Counted from the first letter of the stretch, positions 1 to 7,698 are shown. The stretch: 18,383 nt of DNA from DATDQA01 sp035292505 (GCA_035292505.1 DATDQA010000286.1:1-18383), one strand, 5' to 3'. Program-made: numbers and translations. The notes: generated from the letters alone by a model not told the origin.

Positions 1-429
1 TCCATACGCACCATTCTCTTTATCCGGCTTTCCACTCCACCTTGCCTCCACAAAAAGGAACTGGATGTCATACACATGCTGCGCTTTGATACCATCACCT
101 TTCGTATCTAAAACTGTAAATCCCTCAAGCCTGATGTTTTCTGAATTGGTAATGCGCACACCTTCACCGCCTTCTATCTGACCGGCAAAGGAGAGAACCG
201 TCTTTCCCATCCCTGCACCTTTGATATGGATCTTCTTCTTGCCCTCCAGAGATAAAGTGCGTGTGAAATGGAATGTCCCTTCGGGTAAGTTGATCGTGGA
301 GCCATCCTCAACTAGTATCCATTGCTCCTGCCATTCCTCCTGAATTTCAGGTTGACTAAAGACGATGGCAGGGAATAATGCCCCGACAAATAATGTGTTG
401 GAACAAAGACGTCGGAATACGCAGAACAT
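1..429 (-). CDS. Secreted parallel beta-helix repeat protein (N-terminal 143 residues, truncated by window edge)
   Basis: The minus-strand reading frame opens with ATG at 429 and stays open to base 1, so only the N-terminus is present. Residues 1-26 look like a signal peptide: two arginines, then a hydrophobic stretch ending near VFSQ. After it comes a segment typical of the first coils of right-handed beta-helix proteins: DGSTINLPEGTF, then IKGAGMGKTVLSF, then LEGFTVLDTKGDGIK, with ENGAYG at the edge. This order matches the family often annotated as 'parallel beta-helix repeat' protein (TIGR03805-like), as I recall it. Such proteins resemble pectate-lyase and C5-epimerase folds, but the substrate is unknown and no catalytic residues lie in the visible part. 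It has its own 62-base upstream gap after the methyltransferase gene on the same strand. I am confident of the fold class and not of the function. Confidence 0.8.
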   Translation of the reverse strand, partial: MFCVFRRLCSNTLFVGALFPAIVFSQPEIQEEWQEQWILVEDGSTINLPEGTFHFTRTLSLEGKKKIHIKGAGMGKTVLSFAGQIEGGEGVRITNSENIRLEGFTVLDTKGDGIKAQHVYDIQFLFVEARWSGKPDKENGAYG

Positions 430-472
430 TATCGAATACCTACCCACTTGAAGCTGTTTTGGGATTGTGAAA

Positions 473-480
473 CGAAGATA
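473..480 (-). promoter_or_regulatory. Possible Bacteroidota -7 element for the beta-helix gene
   Basis: The minus strand reads TATCTTCG, one base off the Bacteroidota -7 consensus TAnnTTTG. It lies about 44 bases upstream of the ATG at 429, in the short gap after the methyltransferase stop. I do not see a good TTTG -33 element at the expected distance, so this is weak. Confidence 0.25.
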
Positions 481-491
481 GGGTTTGAGAT

Positions 492-1016
492 TTACTGATC
501 TTCATCAATTTCCTTCGTGTTCTTCATGGTTACATGATGAGCATATGGCTTTCCCGGGAGCCACCGACCTACGTGCTTACAATAACGATCGTATTGCTCG
601 CCAAACTCTTTTTTCAGATAAGGCTCTTCATACAGGATAATAAATACGTTGAAGAGTATGAAGACAATTACGGCATAGATTAAAAATGTCCTTGACCAAA
701 AGAAGATGGCTTCACCAGACAAAATGATCATGACGCCTACATACATCGGATTGCGTACATACTTATATAAACCTTTGATCACCAGATGGCGTGCCGGATC
801 AAAGGGCGATAAAGTGCCTTTGCCAAATTTTCCGAACATATAAATACAGGAGAGCAAAATACCTGCACCGATCCCGATCAGGACTATTCCTCCCCATTGA
901 TGCCATCCCATTTGATCAATGACTTGATTTCTGGGAAGGATGAAAAGGGGAATCAGAATGGTGACTGTGCCAGGACAGAGCGTTGTCCAGAGGAGATGCC
1001 TGAGAAAGAGTGACAT
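492..1016 (-). CDS. Isoprenylcysteine carboxyl methyltransferase / phospholipid methyltransferase family membrane protein
   Basis: A 174-residue integral membrane protein. Hydrophobic segments lie near residues 11-28, 43-61, 92-108 and 110-128. The family signature is GLYKYVRNPMYVG (82-94), followed by a YEEPYLKKEFG..YDRYCKHVGRWLP-type C-terminal segment (about 129-154). That is the arrangement of SAM-binding residues in the ICMT/PEMT group (PF04140/PF04191). In bacteria these proteins transfer a methyl group from SAM to a lipid or small hydrophobic acceptor; the acceptor cannot be read from sequence. The start at 1016 gives a full-length protein and no upstream in-frame ATG competes. No Shine-Dalgarno is visible, which is normal for this phylum. 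The partial beta-helix gene follows on the same strand but probably has its own promoter. Confidence 0.85.
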   Translation of the reverse strand: MSLFLRHLLWTTLCPGTVTILIPLFILPRNQVIDQMGWHQWGGIVLIGIGAGILLSCIYMFGKFGKGTLSPFDPARHLVIKGLYKYVRNPMYVGVMIILSGEAIFFWSRTFLIYAVIVFILFNVFIILYEEPYLKKEFGEQYDRYCKHVGRWLPGKPYAHHVTMKNTKEIDEDQ

Positions 1017-1138
1017 GAAAAATGAAGAATCAGTTACTGCGTTGAAAGTACAGAATCAATTCAAACAACGTGCAGATTTCAAGATCCGGACCAACATCAG
1101 TAGTGTCTCATTTTGCTATCGTCCACGGATAAAAACAC

Positions 1139-1161
1139 GCCCGCCTGACCGGACGGGCAGG
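1139..1161. repeat. Short GC-rich inverted repeat
   Basis: GCCCG at 1139-1143 pairs with CGGGC at 1154-1158. The stem extends inward by CC/GG with one bulged A, leaving a small loop. Palindromes of this CCCGCC...GGACGGGC type recur between genes in Bacteroidota genomes, from general recollection. It could act as a bidirectional terminator stem or be a REP-like element; no T-tract follows it. Confidence 0.5.
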
Positions 1162-1169
1162 AATTTTCA

Positions 1170-1252
1170 CGACGTGCCTTGCGCCACCGCTGAAGCCAGC
1201 TAGCGCCTCCGCAGAGTACCCTTCGGCGCTCGCGGATGGCGGCACGCGGTCG
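1170..1252. repeat. Nested hairpin element, REP/MITE-like or structured RNA
   Basis: Read directly from the bases, four helices nest. CGAC (1170-1173) pairs with GTCG (1249-1252). GTGC (1174-1177) pairs with GCAC (1242-1245). CGCCA and CCGC (1182-1190) pair with GCGG and TGGCG (1232-1241, one bulge). A terminal stem AGCGCC (1202-1207) pairs with GGCGCT (1225-1230). Small bulges sit at 1178-1181 and 1246-1248. The element is GC-rich against AT-richer flanks, which favours a mobile palindromic repeat over a cis-regulatory leader. It lies more than 200 bases from the peptidase start. Confidence 0.5.
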
Positions 1253-1282
1253 CAATGCTTAGGCAGTTAAAAAAGAACAAAT

Positions 1283-1325
1283 ACACGAAGGAATTCGTGT
1301 CATTGGATTTTTCGTGGTTTTCGTG
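1283..1325. repeat. TTCGTG repeat block
   Basis: ACACGAA (1283-1289) and TTCGTGT (1294-1300) form a perfect 7-bp hairpin with a 4-base loop. Further TTCGTG copies follow at 1311-1316 and 1320-1325. Blocks of this 'TTCGTG..TTCGTGG..TTCGTG' type are common dispersed intergenic repeats in environmental bacteria, from general recollection. The long open frame of the downstream peptidase begins inside this block, which argues against using that upstream start. Confidence 0.6.
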
Positions 1326-1460
1326 TGGTTCATGGAGAAATCCAAAGCAGATCAAGTTTCAACTTTATCAAAACTAAGACGCTACACCAGCATCACGTCA
1401 ATGGGAAGTGTCACCGGAATTCATATCTTGACACATGCTCTCAATTCTACAATAATCACA

Positions 1461-3218
1461 ATGACAATGACTTCATTTCGATTCTTGTCTACGCTCTATT
1501 TGTGCCTCACCGGGATGTTGGTTGCCGCTCAATATCCCCTTGACTCATTGAATACATTGTATGAGAAAGCCTGGCGATTTGGAGAGATACCGAGACCACT
1601 TGATGGGAATGCACCTGAGGATGATCCACGGCTTGCGGATATGAGCATGGAAGCCATTGCATATCGAAGGGCTTACTGGGAAGGTGTGAAGAGTAAACTT
1701 AGTCAAGTGTCGGTAGACGCACTTCAGGACCAGGACAGAATCAACTTCGAGGTTTTCCGCTACATCGTTGACGATAACGTTGCCGGTTTTGAATATCACA
1801 CGTATCTCATGCCTTTCAATGCAGAAGGTGGATTTCATACCGATTTTGGATTTATCCCTGGCTCATCATCGTTTGATACGAAGAAGCAGTATGAAGATTA
1901 TCTTGTCAAACTCTCCGGCTTTCCTGCATTGGTTGATCAGTACATCTCGCTTTTGCGTCAGGGAATGAAGGATCACTACACGATGCCTTCTGTTGTCATG
2001 CAGGATTTTGAAAGAACAGCAGAGGCATATGTGACTCCTGATCCTGAAGTGAGTGTCTTCTTCAGCCCATTCAAAAATATTCCCGAATCAGTCGCTGATG
2101 CAACACTGCTGAAAGAAAGAGGACGTCACGTAGTTGCCGATGAAGTCATACCGGCATATCTGAAACTTGGAGATTTCCTGAAACAGGAATATATCCCTGC
2201 ATGCAGAAGAACGATTGGTGCTACTGCTTTGCCAAATGGGAAGGAGCATTATGAACAGCGCGTGCAGCATTTCACCACGCTTGACATGAGCGCGGAGGAG
2301 ATCTTTGCAATCGGACAACAAGAGGTAGCGCGTATCCATGCAGAAATGCAGACGATCATTGATTCATTGGGATTCGATGGAAGTTTTGCGGACTTTCTGT
2401 ATTTCCTGCGTACAGATGCAAGATTCTATGCGCAGACACCTCATGAGCTTCTTGCTGAAGCCAGTTACTTCAGTAAGAAGATAGATGGAAAACTCCCCGA
2501 ATATTTTGGTAAGCTCCCGCGTCTGCCGTATGGTGTGGAACCTGTGCCCGCAGAGATTGCTCCGAGATATACGGGAGGCAGATATTCACCCGGCTCTTAT
2601 AAAGATCACCGTGCCGGTGCCTACTGGGTGAATACCTATATGCTTGAAAGCAGACCACTCTATGTATTGCCGTCTCTGACATTGCATGAAGCGGTGCCGG
2701 GTCATCATTTCCAAATTTCCCTTGCTGCTGAAGCGGCAATTGAGGGGAATCACAAGCTCCCTGATTTTCGCAATGAGTATTATATCAGTGCTTTTGGTGA
2801 AGGTTGGGCACTGTATACAGAATGGCTCGGCAAGGAGATGGGTATCTATGAAGATCCCTATCAACAATTCGGTTCCTTGACCTACGAAATGTGGCGCGCA
2901 TGTCGTCTTGTCGTCGATCCTGGTATGCATGCGATGGGCTGGACACGCGAGCAGGCAGTTGGCTTTATGGCGGAGAATACTGCGCTTTCATTACATGAAA
3001 TCAATACGGAAATAGATCGCTATATCGGTTGGCCAGGGCAGGCCGTCTCCTATAAAATTGGTGAACTCAAGATCAGGGCGTTGCGCAAAGAAGCGGAAGT
3101 CGCTCTGGGAGATAAATTCGATCTTCGCACTTTCCATGATGTCGTCCTTCAAAATGGGAGTGTTCCTCTCTTCGTGCTCGAAAGGGTGGTGAGGGAATGG
3201 ATAAGAAAAAATGAATGA
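1461..3218 (+). CDS. Secreted DUF885 family zinc metallopeptidase-like protein
   Basis: The frame is open from 1314, but I choose the ATG at 1461 (or 1467). It gives a clean signal peptide (MTMTSFRFLSTLYLCLTGMLVAAQ) and a 585-residue protein, close to the usual DUF885 length. The upstream 49 codons begin in an intergenic repeat. The zinc motif HEAVPGHH is at residues 409-416, with a probable third ligand Glu447 in the segment FGEGWALYTE, as in gluzincin-like DUF885 proteins. Conserved C-terminal blocks follow: YEMWRACRLVVDPGMH, then WPGQAVSYKIGELKI. Family knowledge predicts an exported metal-dependent peptidase of unknown substrate, in the periplasm or at the cell surface. The last codons and the stop overlap a TGATGA-type repeat, so the extreme C-terminus may be a recent extension. 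It stands alone between repeats, with the propeller gene 217 bases downstream. Confidence 0.9.
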   Translation: MTMTSFRFLSTLYLCLTGMLVAAQYPLDSLNTLYEKAWRFGEIPRPLDGNAPEDDPRLADMSMEAIAYRRAYWEGVKSKLSQVSVDALQDQDRINFEVFRYIVDDNVAGFEYHTYLMPFNAEGGFHTDFGFIPGSSSFDTKKQYEDYLVKLSGFPALVDQYISLLRQGMKDHYTMPSVVMQDFERTAEAYVTPDPEVSVFFSPFKNIPESVADATLLKERGRHVVADEVIPAYLKLGDFLKQEYIPACRRTIGATALPNGKEHYEQRVQHFTTLDMSAEEIFAIGQQEVARIHAEMQTIIDSLGFDGSFADFLYFLRTDARFYAQTPHELLAEASYFSKKIDGKLPEYFGKLPRLPYGVEPVPAEIAPRYTGGRYSPGSYKDHRAGAYWVNTYMLESRPLYVLPSLTLHEAVPGHHFQISLAAEAAIEGNHKLPDFRNEYYISAFGEGWALYTEWLGKEMGIYEDPYQQFGSLTYEMWRACRLVVDPGMHAMGWTREQAVGFMAENTALSLHEINTEIDRYIGWPGQAVSYKIGELKIRALRKEAEVALGDKFDLRTFHDVVLQNGSVPLFVLERVVREWIRKNE

Positions 3219-3242
3219 TGAGTGATGAATGATAAGTGATGC
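3211..3242. repeat. Degenerate TGATGA/TGATAA short tandem repeat at the 3' end of the DUF885 gene
   Basis: The bases form imperfect units of ATGATGA, GTGATGA and ATGATAA. The block starts inside the last codons of the peptidase gene and supplies its stop codon at 3216-3218. The rest of the gap to 3435 shows no gene, no clear terminator and only a weak TACTTTG near 3298. Confidence 0.5.
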
Positions 3243-3435
3243 CACTTTGGCAATGTCTGCAACTTGACATTAATCAAGATGGTCATGGCAAATCAGAATA
3301 CTTTGGCGAAATTTGTCCGACAATGGCTGACCACCTGGCAACTTGGTCTAATAAAACCTAAATAACTGATATTGATCCTCACGCCAGCAAGTCTTGCAAC
3401 TTGAAATTGAAACGAAAAAATAATTTACCCAGACA

Positions 3436-5997
3436 ATGACAATTTCTACCTCTCACGGATATTATTTCGTAGGCCTTTTATTACTCTGTTTTTTTACTGA
3501 ATGTAAAAACGATAGTTCAATTCCAGGATCTGAGAATGAAGGCAAGAGCGAATATCCCGATGAATGGATGTATAGGCAGAGAGCATTTCCGAATGCATAT
3601 ATCAATCACAAAGTCTACGATGCCGCCATCATACAGGCAAGGCTCTTAAAACAAATACAGAATCGTAGTCTGGGTTCTCCCTGGACGTCTGTCGGCCCGG
3701 TTAACATAGGTGGCAGGATCACGGATATTGCACTGCATCCAACTAACCAAAATGTGCTGTACGTCGGTGCGTCAAATGGCGGTGTGTTTAAATCAGAAGA
3801 TGGTGGTCTTACATGGCGACATATCTATGACAATGATGGCAGGCTTTCCATTGGCAACATTGAACTCTCCGTTTCTGATCCTGATATTTTATACATAGGC
3901 ACTGGGGAGGCAAACGGCAGTTACTCTTCCGGGGCTTTTTATGGAAACGGTCTCTATCGCTCGGATGACGCGGGTGAGACATGGACTCCACTGGGCTTAC
4001 CTGAATCACATCACATCGGAAGAATAGTCCTCGATCCCCAGGATCCATATCACGTGTTTGTTGCAGCGACCGGATACCTCTACGGGAAGAATACCACCCG
4101 GGGTATCTACAGATCCTTCGATGGAGGAGAACATTGGGAACAAGCACTATTTGTCAGTGATTCAACAAGTGCAATCGATATTGCAATCGATCCGCTTTAT
4201 CCGGATACGTTGTATGCCTCTTTCTGGGAGCGTCTGCGCTATCCTGAGGTGAGGGATTATGCCGGACTCACATCCGGAATCTACAGGTCTTTTGATGGTG
4301 GAGATACCTGGGAACATATCACCAATGGCTTGCCGGTGCATGAAGACGTAGGTCGTATCGGTCTTGCCGTTGCTCCTTCTTCATCAGGGATTGTGTATGC
4401 ATCTATTGCTGAAAATCCGATTACCAATGATTTTGCGGGTCTGTACAAGTCAATCGATGCCGGTAGTTCATGGAGCCGGATAGATGATCAAACATTAGAA
4501 GCTGTGGAAATCTATGCCGGCTTTGGATGGTACTTTGGAAACGTGAGAGTAGACCCTGTAAATCCTGACATCGTATATGTGCTTGGATTGACGACATGGC
4601 AAAGTCCTGATGGAGGTGTCTCATGGAATCAACTCACGTCGGGAGGTGTGCATGTCGATCATCATGCGATGGAAATCCACCCACAGAATCAGGACTTCCT
4701 TGTCCTGGGGACAGACGGTGGTGTGTACATTTCCCGAGACGGGGGATTTGCCTGGGAGCATGTTGAGACGCTGCCCGTGACGGAATTGTATACATGTGAG
4801 ATTGACCAAACACTACCATTCCGCTATTACGGAGGTGCTCAGGACAATGGGACGATGCGAACCCTGACAGGTAATCAGGATGACTGGGAGCGGATCTTCG
4901 GGGGTGATGGATTTTATGTCATTGTCGATCCTGTGGATAATAATATCATCTACTGTGAATACCAGTGGGGCAACTTGTATAAAACAACCAATGATGGCGT
5001 CGATTGGGCATTTAGCAAGGACGGAATCAATGGCTTCGACCGCAACAACTGGAATACACCTATTGTGATGTCTCCCCACAATCGCAATCGTCTATATTAT
5101 GGTACACATCGTCTTTATACTTCCGATGACGGTGCAGAGAATTGGACACGGATCAGTGACGACCTGACAAATACAAGTCCTGAATCGCCGGGCGGGAAGG
5201 ATTATGGAGCCTTGAGCACAATTGCCGTAGCGCCTTCAGACAGCAACGTCATTTATACCGGTTCGGAAGATGGTTATGTGTTTGTGACATTTGATCATGG
5301 CAATCAATGGAATCATATCTCGGATAATTTACCGGAGCGTTATATCACAAGGGTGGCTGTGGATCCCTATGATGCAATGGTAGCATACGTCACACTCTCC
5401 GGTTATCGGGAACTAGACTATCTGCCTCATCTCTATCGTACTCCAGATGGAGGTGAGACCTGGGAAGACATCTCGGGCAATCTCCCTGAAGTGCCGCTGA
5501 ACGATATAATTATTGACCCGGAGTTACCCGCGACGCTGTATGTCGCTTCGGACCTGGGAGTTTGGTATACAGATGATCTTGGGATCGCATGGTATCCCTT
5601 GGGTGAGGATTTACCAATGACTGCATACTCGGATCTTACATTTCATGCCGAAGAACGAAAACTCCTTGCCGCATCTTTCGGTCTTTCGATGTGGGTGTAT
5701 GATTTAGGAGGACCTGTGAGTGTTGTACCTTCTGTGACACATGATGGTATTGATCTGCACATATTGCCCAATCCAATCAGAGAACTCGCCACGATAAGAT
5801 TTGAGTTAAAAAAGGCTGAATCCTTAGAAATCATAGTATATGATATTACAGGACGTCTTGTGAGTAGGATTGCTTCGCATGCCTTCACAACCGGGGCGCA
5901 TGCATTAGACTGGTGGCCAGATCTTGAACCTGGGATGTATGTCATCAGTGTCAGTGGATCGGCTGGGATGACAAGCAGGATCGTTGAGCTCTTCTGA
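3436..5997 (+). CDS. Secreted Asp-box (sortilin/BNR-like) beta-propeller protein with T9SS type A sorting domain
   Basis: An 853-residue exported protein. Residues 1-23 are hydrophobic after a short polar start. About twelve Asp-box motifs of the S-x-D-G-G-x-T-W type run from KSEDGGLTW (119) to YTDDLGIAW (711). That spacing is typical of VPS10/BNR propellers, as in sortilin-like and GH74-like proteins. The segment SVGPVNIGGRITDIALHP before the first box is the usual opening of this group in Bacteroidota. The last approx. 80 residues (from about 771) have the type A T9SS tail layout: LPNP, then VYDITGRLV, then GMYVISV, ending RIVELF. The protein should cross the outer membrane by T9SS and be attached or released at the surface. 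No enzymatic residues can be assigned. Cys23 followed by KND hints at lipidation, which would be unusual with a sorting tail. It appears to be a single-gene unit. Confidence 0.88.
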   Translation: MTISTSHGYYFVGLLLLCFFTECKNDSSIPGSENEGKSEYPDEWMYRQRAFPNAYINHKVYDAAIIQARLLKQIQNRSLGSPWTSVGPVNIGGRITDIALHPTNQNVLYVGASNGGVFKSEDGGLTWRHIYDNDGRLSIGNIELSVSDPDILYIGTGEANGSYSSGAFYGNGLYRSDDAGETWTPLGLPESHHIGRIVLDPQDPYHVFVAATGYLYGKNTTRGIYRSFDGGEHWEQALFVSDSTSAIDIAIDPLYPDTLYASFWERLRYPEVRDYAGLTSGIYRSFDGGDTWEHITNGLPVHEDVGRIGLAVAPSSSGIVYASIAENPITNDFAGLYKSIDAGSSWSRIDDQTLEAVEIYAGFGWYFGNVRVDPVNPDIVYVLGLTTWQSPDGGVSWNQLTSGGVHVDHHAMEIHPQNQDFLVLGTDGGVYISRDGGFAWEHVETLPVTELYTCEIDQTLPFRYYGGAQDNGTMRTLTGNQDDWERIFGGDGFYVIVDPVDNNIIYCEYQWGNLYKTTNDGVDWAFSKDGINGFDRNNWNTPIVMSPHNRNRLYYGTHRLYTSDDGAENWTRISDDLTNTSPESPGGKDYGALSTIAVAPSDSNVIYTGSEDGYVFVTFDHGNQWNHISDNLPERYITRVAVDPYDAMVAYVTLSGYRELDYLPHLYRTPDGGETWEDISGNLPEVPLNDIIIDPELPATLYVASDLGVWYTDDLGIAWYPLGEDLPMTAYSDLTFHAEERKLLAASFGLSMWVYDLGGPVSVVPSVTHDGIDLHILPNPIRELATIRFELKKAESLEIIVYDITGRLVSRIASHAFTTGAHALDWWPDLEPGMYVISVSGSAGMTSRIVELF

Positions 5998-6414
5998 ACC
6001 TTACAGCATTTCGCTGAAGGAATTTCCTTTCAACATACTTATAAGTCGCCGGGTGGACTCATTGCCAAACTACGTGGTGTGGCAGGCTAAAGGTTTCCTA
6101 GAGGATCATCTGGTGAGTCTGTAGGTTGCATTCATCACGACTTTCAACTGGAGGACTAAGTCAGGTCCGATTGTTCCGGTGTGGTGCGATATTATTAGCC
6201 AGAGTTTTGGAGTTCCATTAATAAGGTATCCTAAAGAAAGGATGTAATTTCCGGGTCATAGAGAAAATAAATAATACAGGATGCACGTTATTGGTTCAAC
6301 CTCACCCGCAAATCCAATCTCACCTGGAAATTCAGATCTAAAAAGTTAATTGTACTATTGTTAACTTTGGGTAGTGTGATCTAATCTTCTTAATCAACTA
6401 AAAAACTTAATGTG
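5998..6414. other. Intergenic region without a recognisable gene
   Basis: About 415 bases lie between the propeller gene and the OmpA lipoprotein. I find no open frame worth calling and no tRNA-like cloverleaf. A small palindrome AAGGAATTTCCTT (about 6017-6029) follows the propeller stop but has no T-tract, so it is only a weak terminator candidate. The right end contains the TAACTTTG promoter element described separately. Confidence 0.6.
6362..6369 (+). promoter_or_regulatory. Bacteroidota -7 promoter element for the OmpA lipoprotein gene
   Basis: TAACTTTG is an exact match to the Bacteroidota -7 consensus TAnnTTTG. It lies 45 bases upstream of the ATG at 6415, which would give a leader of about 38 bases. 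The -33 box is not clear: a TTG at 6350-6352 is too close. The consensus comes from established work on Bacteroidota sigma factor; its use here is inference. Confidence 0.5.
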
Positions 6415-7080
6415 ATGAGAAGTACCTGGTTTTTGTTTATTCTCATGGGTTGCGCTATTTTTATCAACCCTGCATGCAACGCAAGTCGTAGAACCAAAGG
6501 CGCCATCATTGGCGCAACGGCAGGTGGAGCAACCGCTGGTGTCATCGCGAAGAAAAATAAGGCCGTATGGATTATCGCTGGTGCTGCAGTCGGAGGAGTG
6601 GCGGGAGGACTGATCGGTGATTATATGGATAAGCAGGCAGCAAAAATTGATGAAGACCTGGAGGGTGCTAAAGTGGAGAGGGTCGGCGAGGGTATCCTGA
6701 TCACCTTCGAATCAGGAATTCTTTTCGATTTCGATTCGTATGCGTTAAAAGCGGAAACACGCAGTAATCTGCAAAAGCTGTCTATCACGCTCAACAAGTA
6801 CGATGATACTGAAGTGCTTGTGCTTGGGCATACGGACAACACAGGCACCGAAAACTACAACGAGGCACTCTCAGAGAAACGGGCACGTTCTGTGAAAAAT
6901 TATCTGGTCACACAACAGGTAGCGGGTTCGCGCCTTTCAACCCAAGGCTACGGTGAAACTGATCCAATTGCAGATAATGAAACAGCCGAAGGAAGACAAC
7001 TGAATCGCCGTGTGGAGATTGTGATTGTGGCAAATAAAAAATTGCAACGCGCAGCAAAGAGAGGTGACATTGGGGAGTAG
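6415..7080 (+). CDS. OmpA family lipoprotein with glycine-zipper segment
   Basis: The start is ATG 6415; a GTG one codon earlier is less likely. The 221-residue product has a hydrophobic leader and Cys21 as the likely lipid-modified residue, with Cys13 (LMGC) as an alternative. Two Gly/Ala-rich hydrophobic stretches (about 29-44 and 51-69) form a YMGG-type glycine zipper. An OmpA-like domain covers about 98-205. It keeps the peptidoglycan-binding pair: Asp141 in GHTDNTG and Arg156 in LSEKRARSV, 15 residues apart as in the family, and ends with NRRVEI. Family knowledge predicts an outer-membrane lipoprotein tethering the membrane to the cell wall. It is transcribed alone from an apparent promoter at 6362. 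Its 3' end converges with the PagL-like gene, with only 15 bases between the stops. Confidence 0.92.
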   Translation: MRSTWFLFILMGCAIFINPACNASRRTKGAIIGATAGGATAGVIAKKNKAVWIIAGAAVGGVAGGLIGDYMDKQAAKIDEDLEGAKVERVGEGILITFESGILFDFDSYALKAETRSNLQKLSITLNKYDDTEVLVLGHTDNTGTENYNEALSEKRARSVKNYLVTQQVAGSRLSTQGYGETDPIADNETAEGRQLNRRVEIVIVANKKLQRAAKRGDIGE

Positions 7081-7095
7081 CACCCGAGACACCTA

Positions 7096-7674
7096 TCACT
7101 TATTCTCCTCAAGAGGCACCGCCACACCAATGAGGAAAAGAAAATTATCTATGCCCGAATTAGGGGACTTCAATCCGGCATTCGACATATGCCGGAAGCG
7201 GACTTGTGGACTTACAATGATTGAGTCATTTGCAAATGCAAGTCTGAAACCCAAAGTGCAGTTATTTGAGAAAATGAATCCTCTTGCCTGTACTGTTGAA
7301 ACGGATGATTGATAACCGGGTCCGCTGCCGATCGCAAATCGAAGTCCAACTGCCCGATGAAATTGCCAAAGTAGCTCGAGGGCCAGATTGGCTGCAGCAT
7401 CGAAGTCATGCTTTCCTTGTGATATTGTCGTAGCATCGCCATAGTAAGTTTCAAGTACTCCATTGAGGTAAACCCGATCGCCAAAGTCGACAAGATGTCT
7501 TGAGGCACACAACGAAAACTGCCAGAGATCATATACCTGCTCGCCGGGGAAATCCTCGTCGATAAATGATCTGCCAATTTCCAATCGTACTTCAGATTGT
7601 GCGTACGGATTGCATGAAAACACGAAAAGGCAAGCTACACTGACTAGATATCTTTGGTGAAGGCCTGGCATCAT
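7096..7674 (-). CDS. PagL-like lipid A 3-O-deacylase / acyloxyacyl hydrolase family outer-membrane protein
   Basis: A 192-residue protein with a signal peptide (about 1-26, ending PYAQ) and alternating hydrophobic strands consistent with a small 8-stranded beta-barrel. The key segment near the C-terminus is RHMSNAGLKSPNSGID, which matches the PagL signature HxSNAxxKxPNxG. His162 and Ser164 correspond to the catalytic pair. The third member is Glu in Pseudomonas PagL, twelve residues after Ser by my recollection of its numbering; here that position is Asp176. The predicted role is outer-leaflet lipid A deacylation, or another acyl-ester hydrolysis. A Cys at 21 after VFS might suggest a lipoprotein, but the barrel fold makes a cleaved signal peptide more likely. 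It is last in a minus-strand cluster, 24 bases after the VOC gene, and probably cotranscribed with it. Confidence 0.75.
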   Translation of the reverse strand: MMPGLHQRYLVSVACLFVFSCNPYAQSEVRLEIGRSFIDEDFPGEQVYDLWQFSLCASRHLVDFGDRVYLNGVLETYYGDATTISQGKHDFDAAANLALELLWQFHRAVGLRFAIGSGPGYQSSVSTVQARGFIFSNNCTLGFRLAFANDSIIVSPQVRFRHMSNAGLKSPNSGIDNFLFLIGVAVPLEENK

Positions 7675-7698
7675 AAGGTGTGAGGACGTGCCAGGGTG

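Larger units (their letters stand above)
1017..1460. other. Intergenic, repeat-rich region between divergent genes
   Basis: These 444 bases separate the minus-strand methyltransferase from the start I favour for the DUF885 peptidase (1461). I see no credible gene. One plus-strand reading frame (940-1203) is low-complexity-free but resembles nothing and overlaps the methyltransferase. The right-hand part forms an open frame that merges with DUF885, but it begins inside a TTCGTG repeat. The region holds a short GC-rich inverted repeat, a nested hairpin and the TTCGTG block, each listed separately. Base composition jumps to GC-rich at about 1138-1258, unlike both flanks. Confidence 0.7.

Noticed and set aside
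940..1203. 87-residue plus-strand reading frame overlapping the methyltransferase start and the hairpin region
   Set aside because: It overlaps a well-supported minus-strand gene, resembles no protein and includes the inverted repeat; it is chance coding.
1170..1252. Riboswitch leader for the DUF885 gene
   Set aside because: The hairpin is more than 200 bases from the start, its GC content differs sharply from the flanks, and no known aptamer motif is visible; a palindromic repeat is simpler.
1314..1460. N-terminal extension of the DUF885 peptidase from the GTG at 1314
   Set aside because: It starts inside the TTCGTG repeat block and would bury the clear signal peptide that begins at 1461/1467.
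5998..6361. Possible gene remnant or sRNA in the gap before the OmpA lipoprotein
   Set aside because: I found no recognisable peptide in any frame and no convincing RNA structure or terminator, so nothing is called.
7025..7312. 95-residue plus-strand frame across the OmpA/PagL junction
   Set aside because: It is the shadow of the OmpA end and of the antisense PagL-like gene, with no signal, motif or composition of a real protein.
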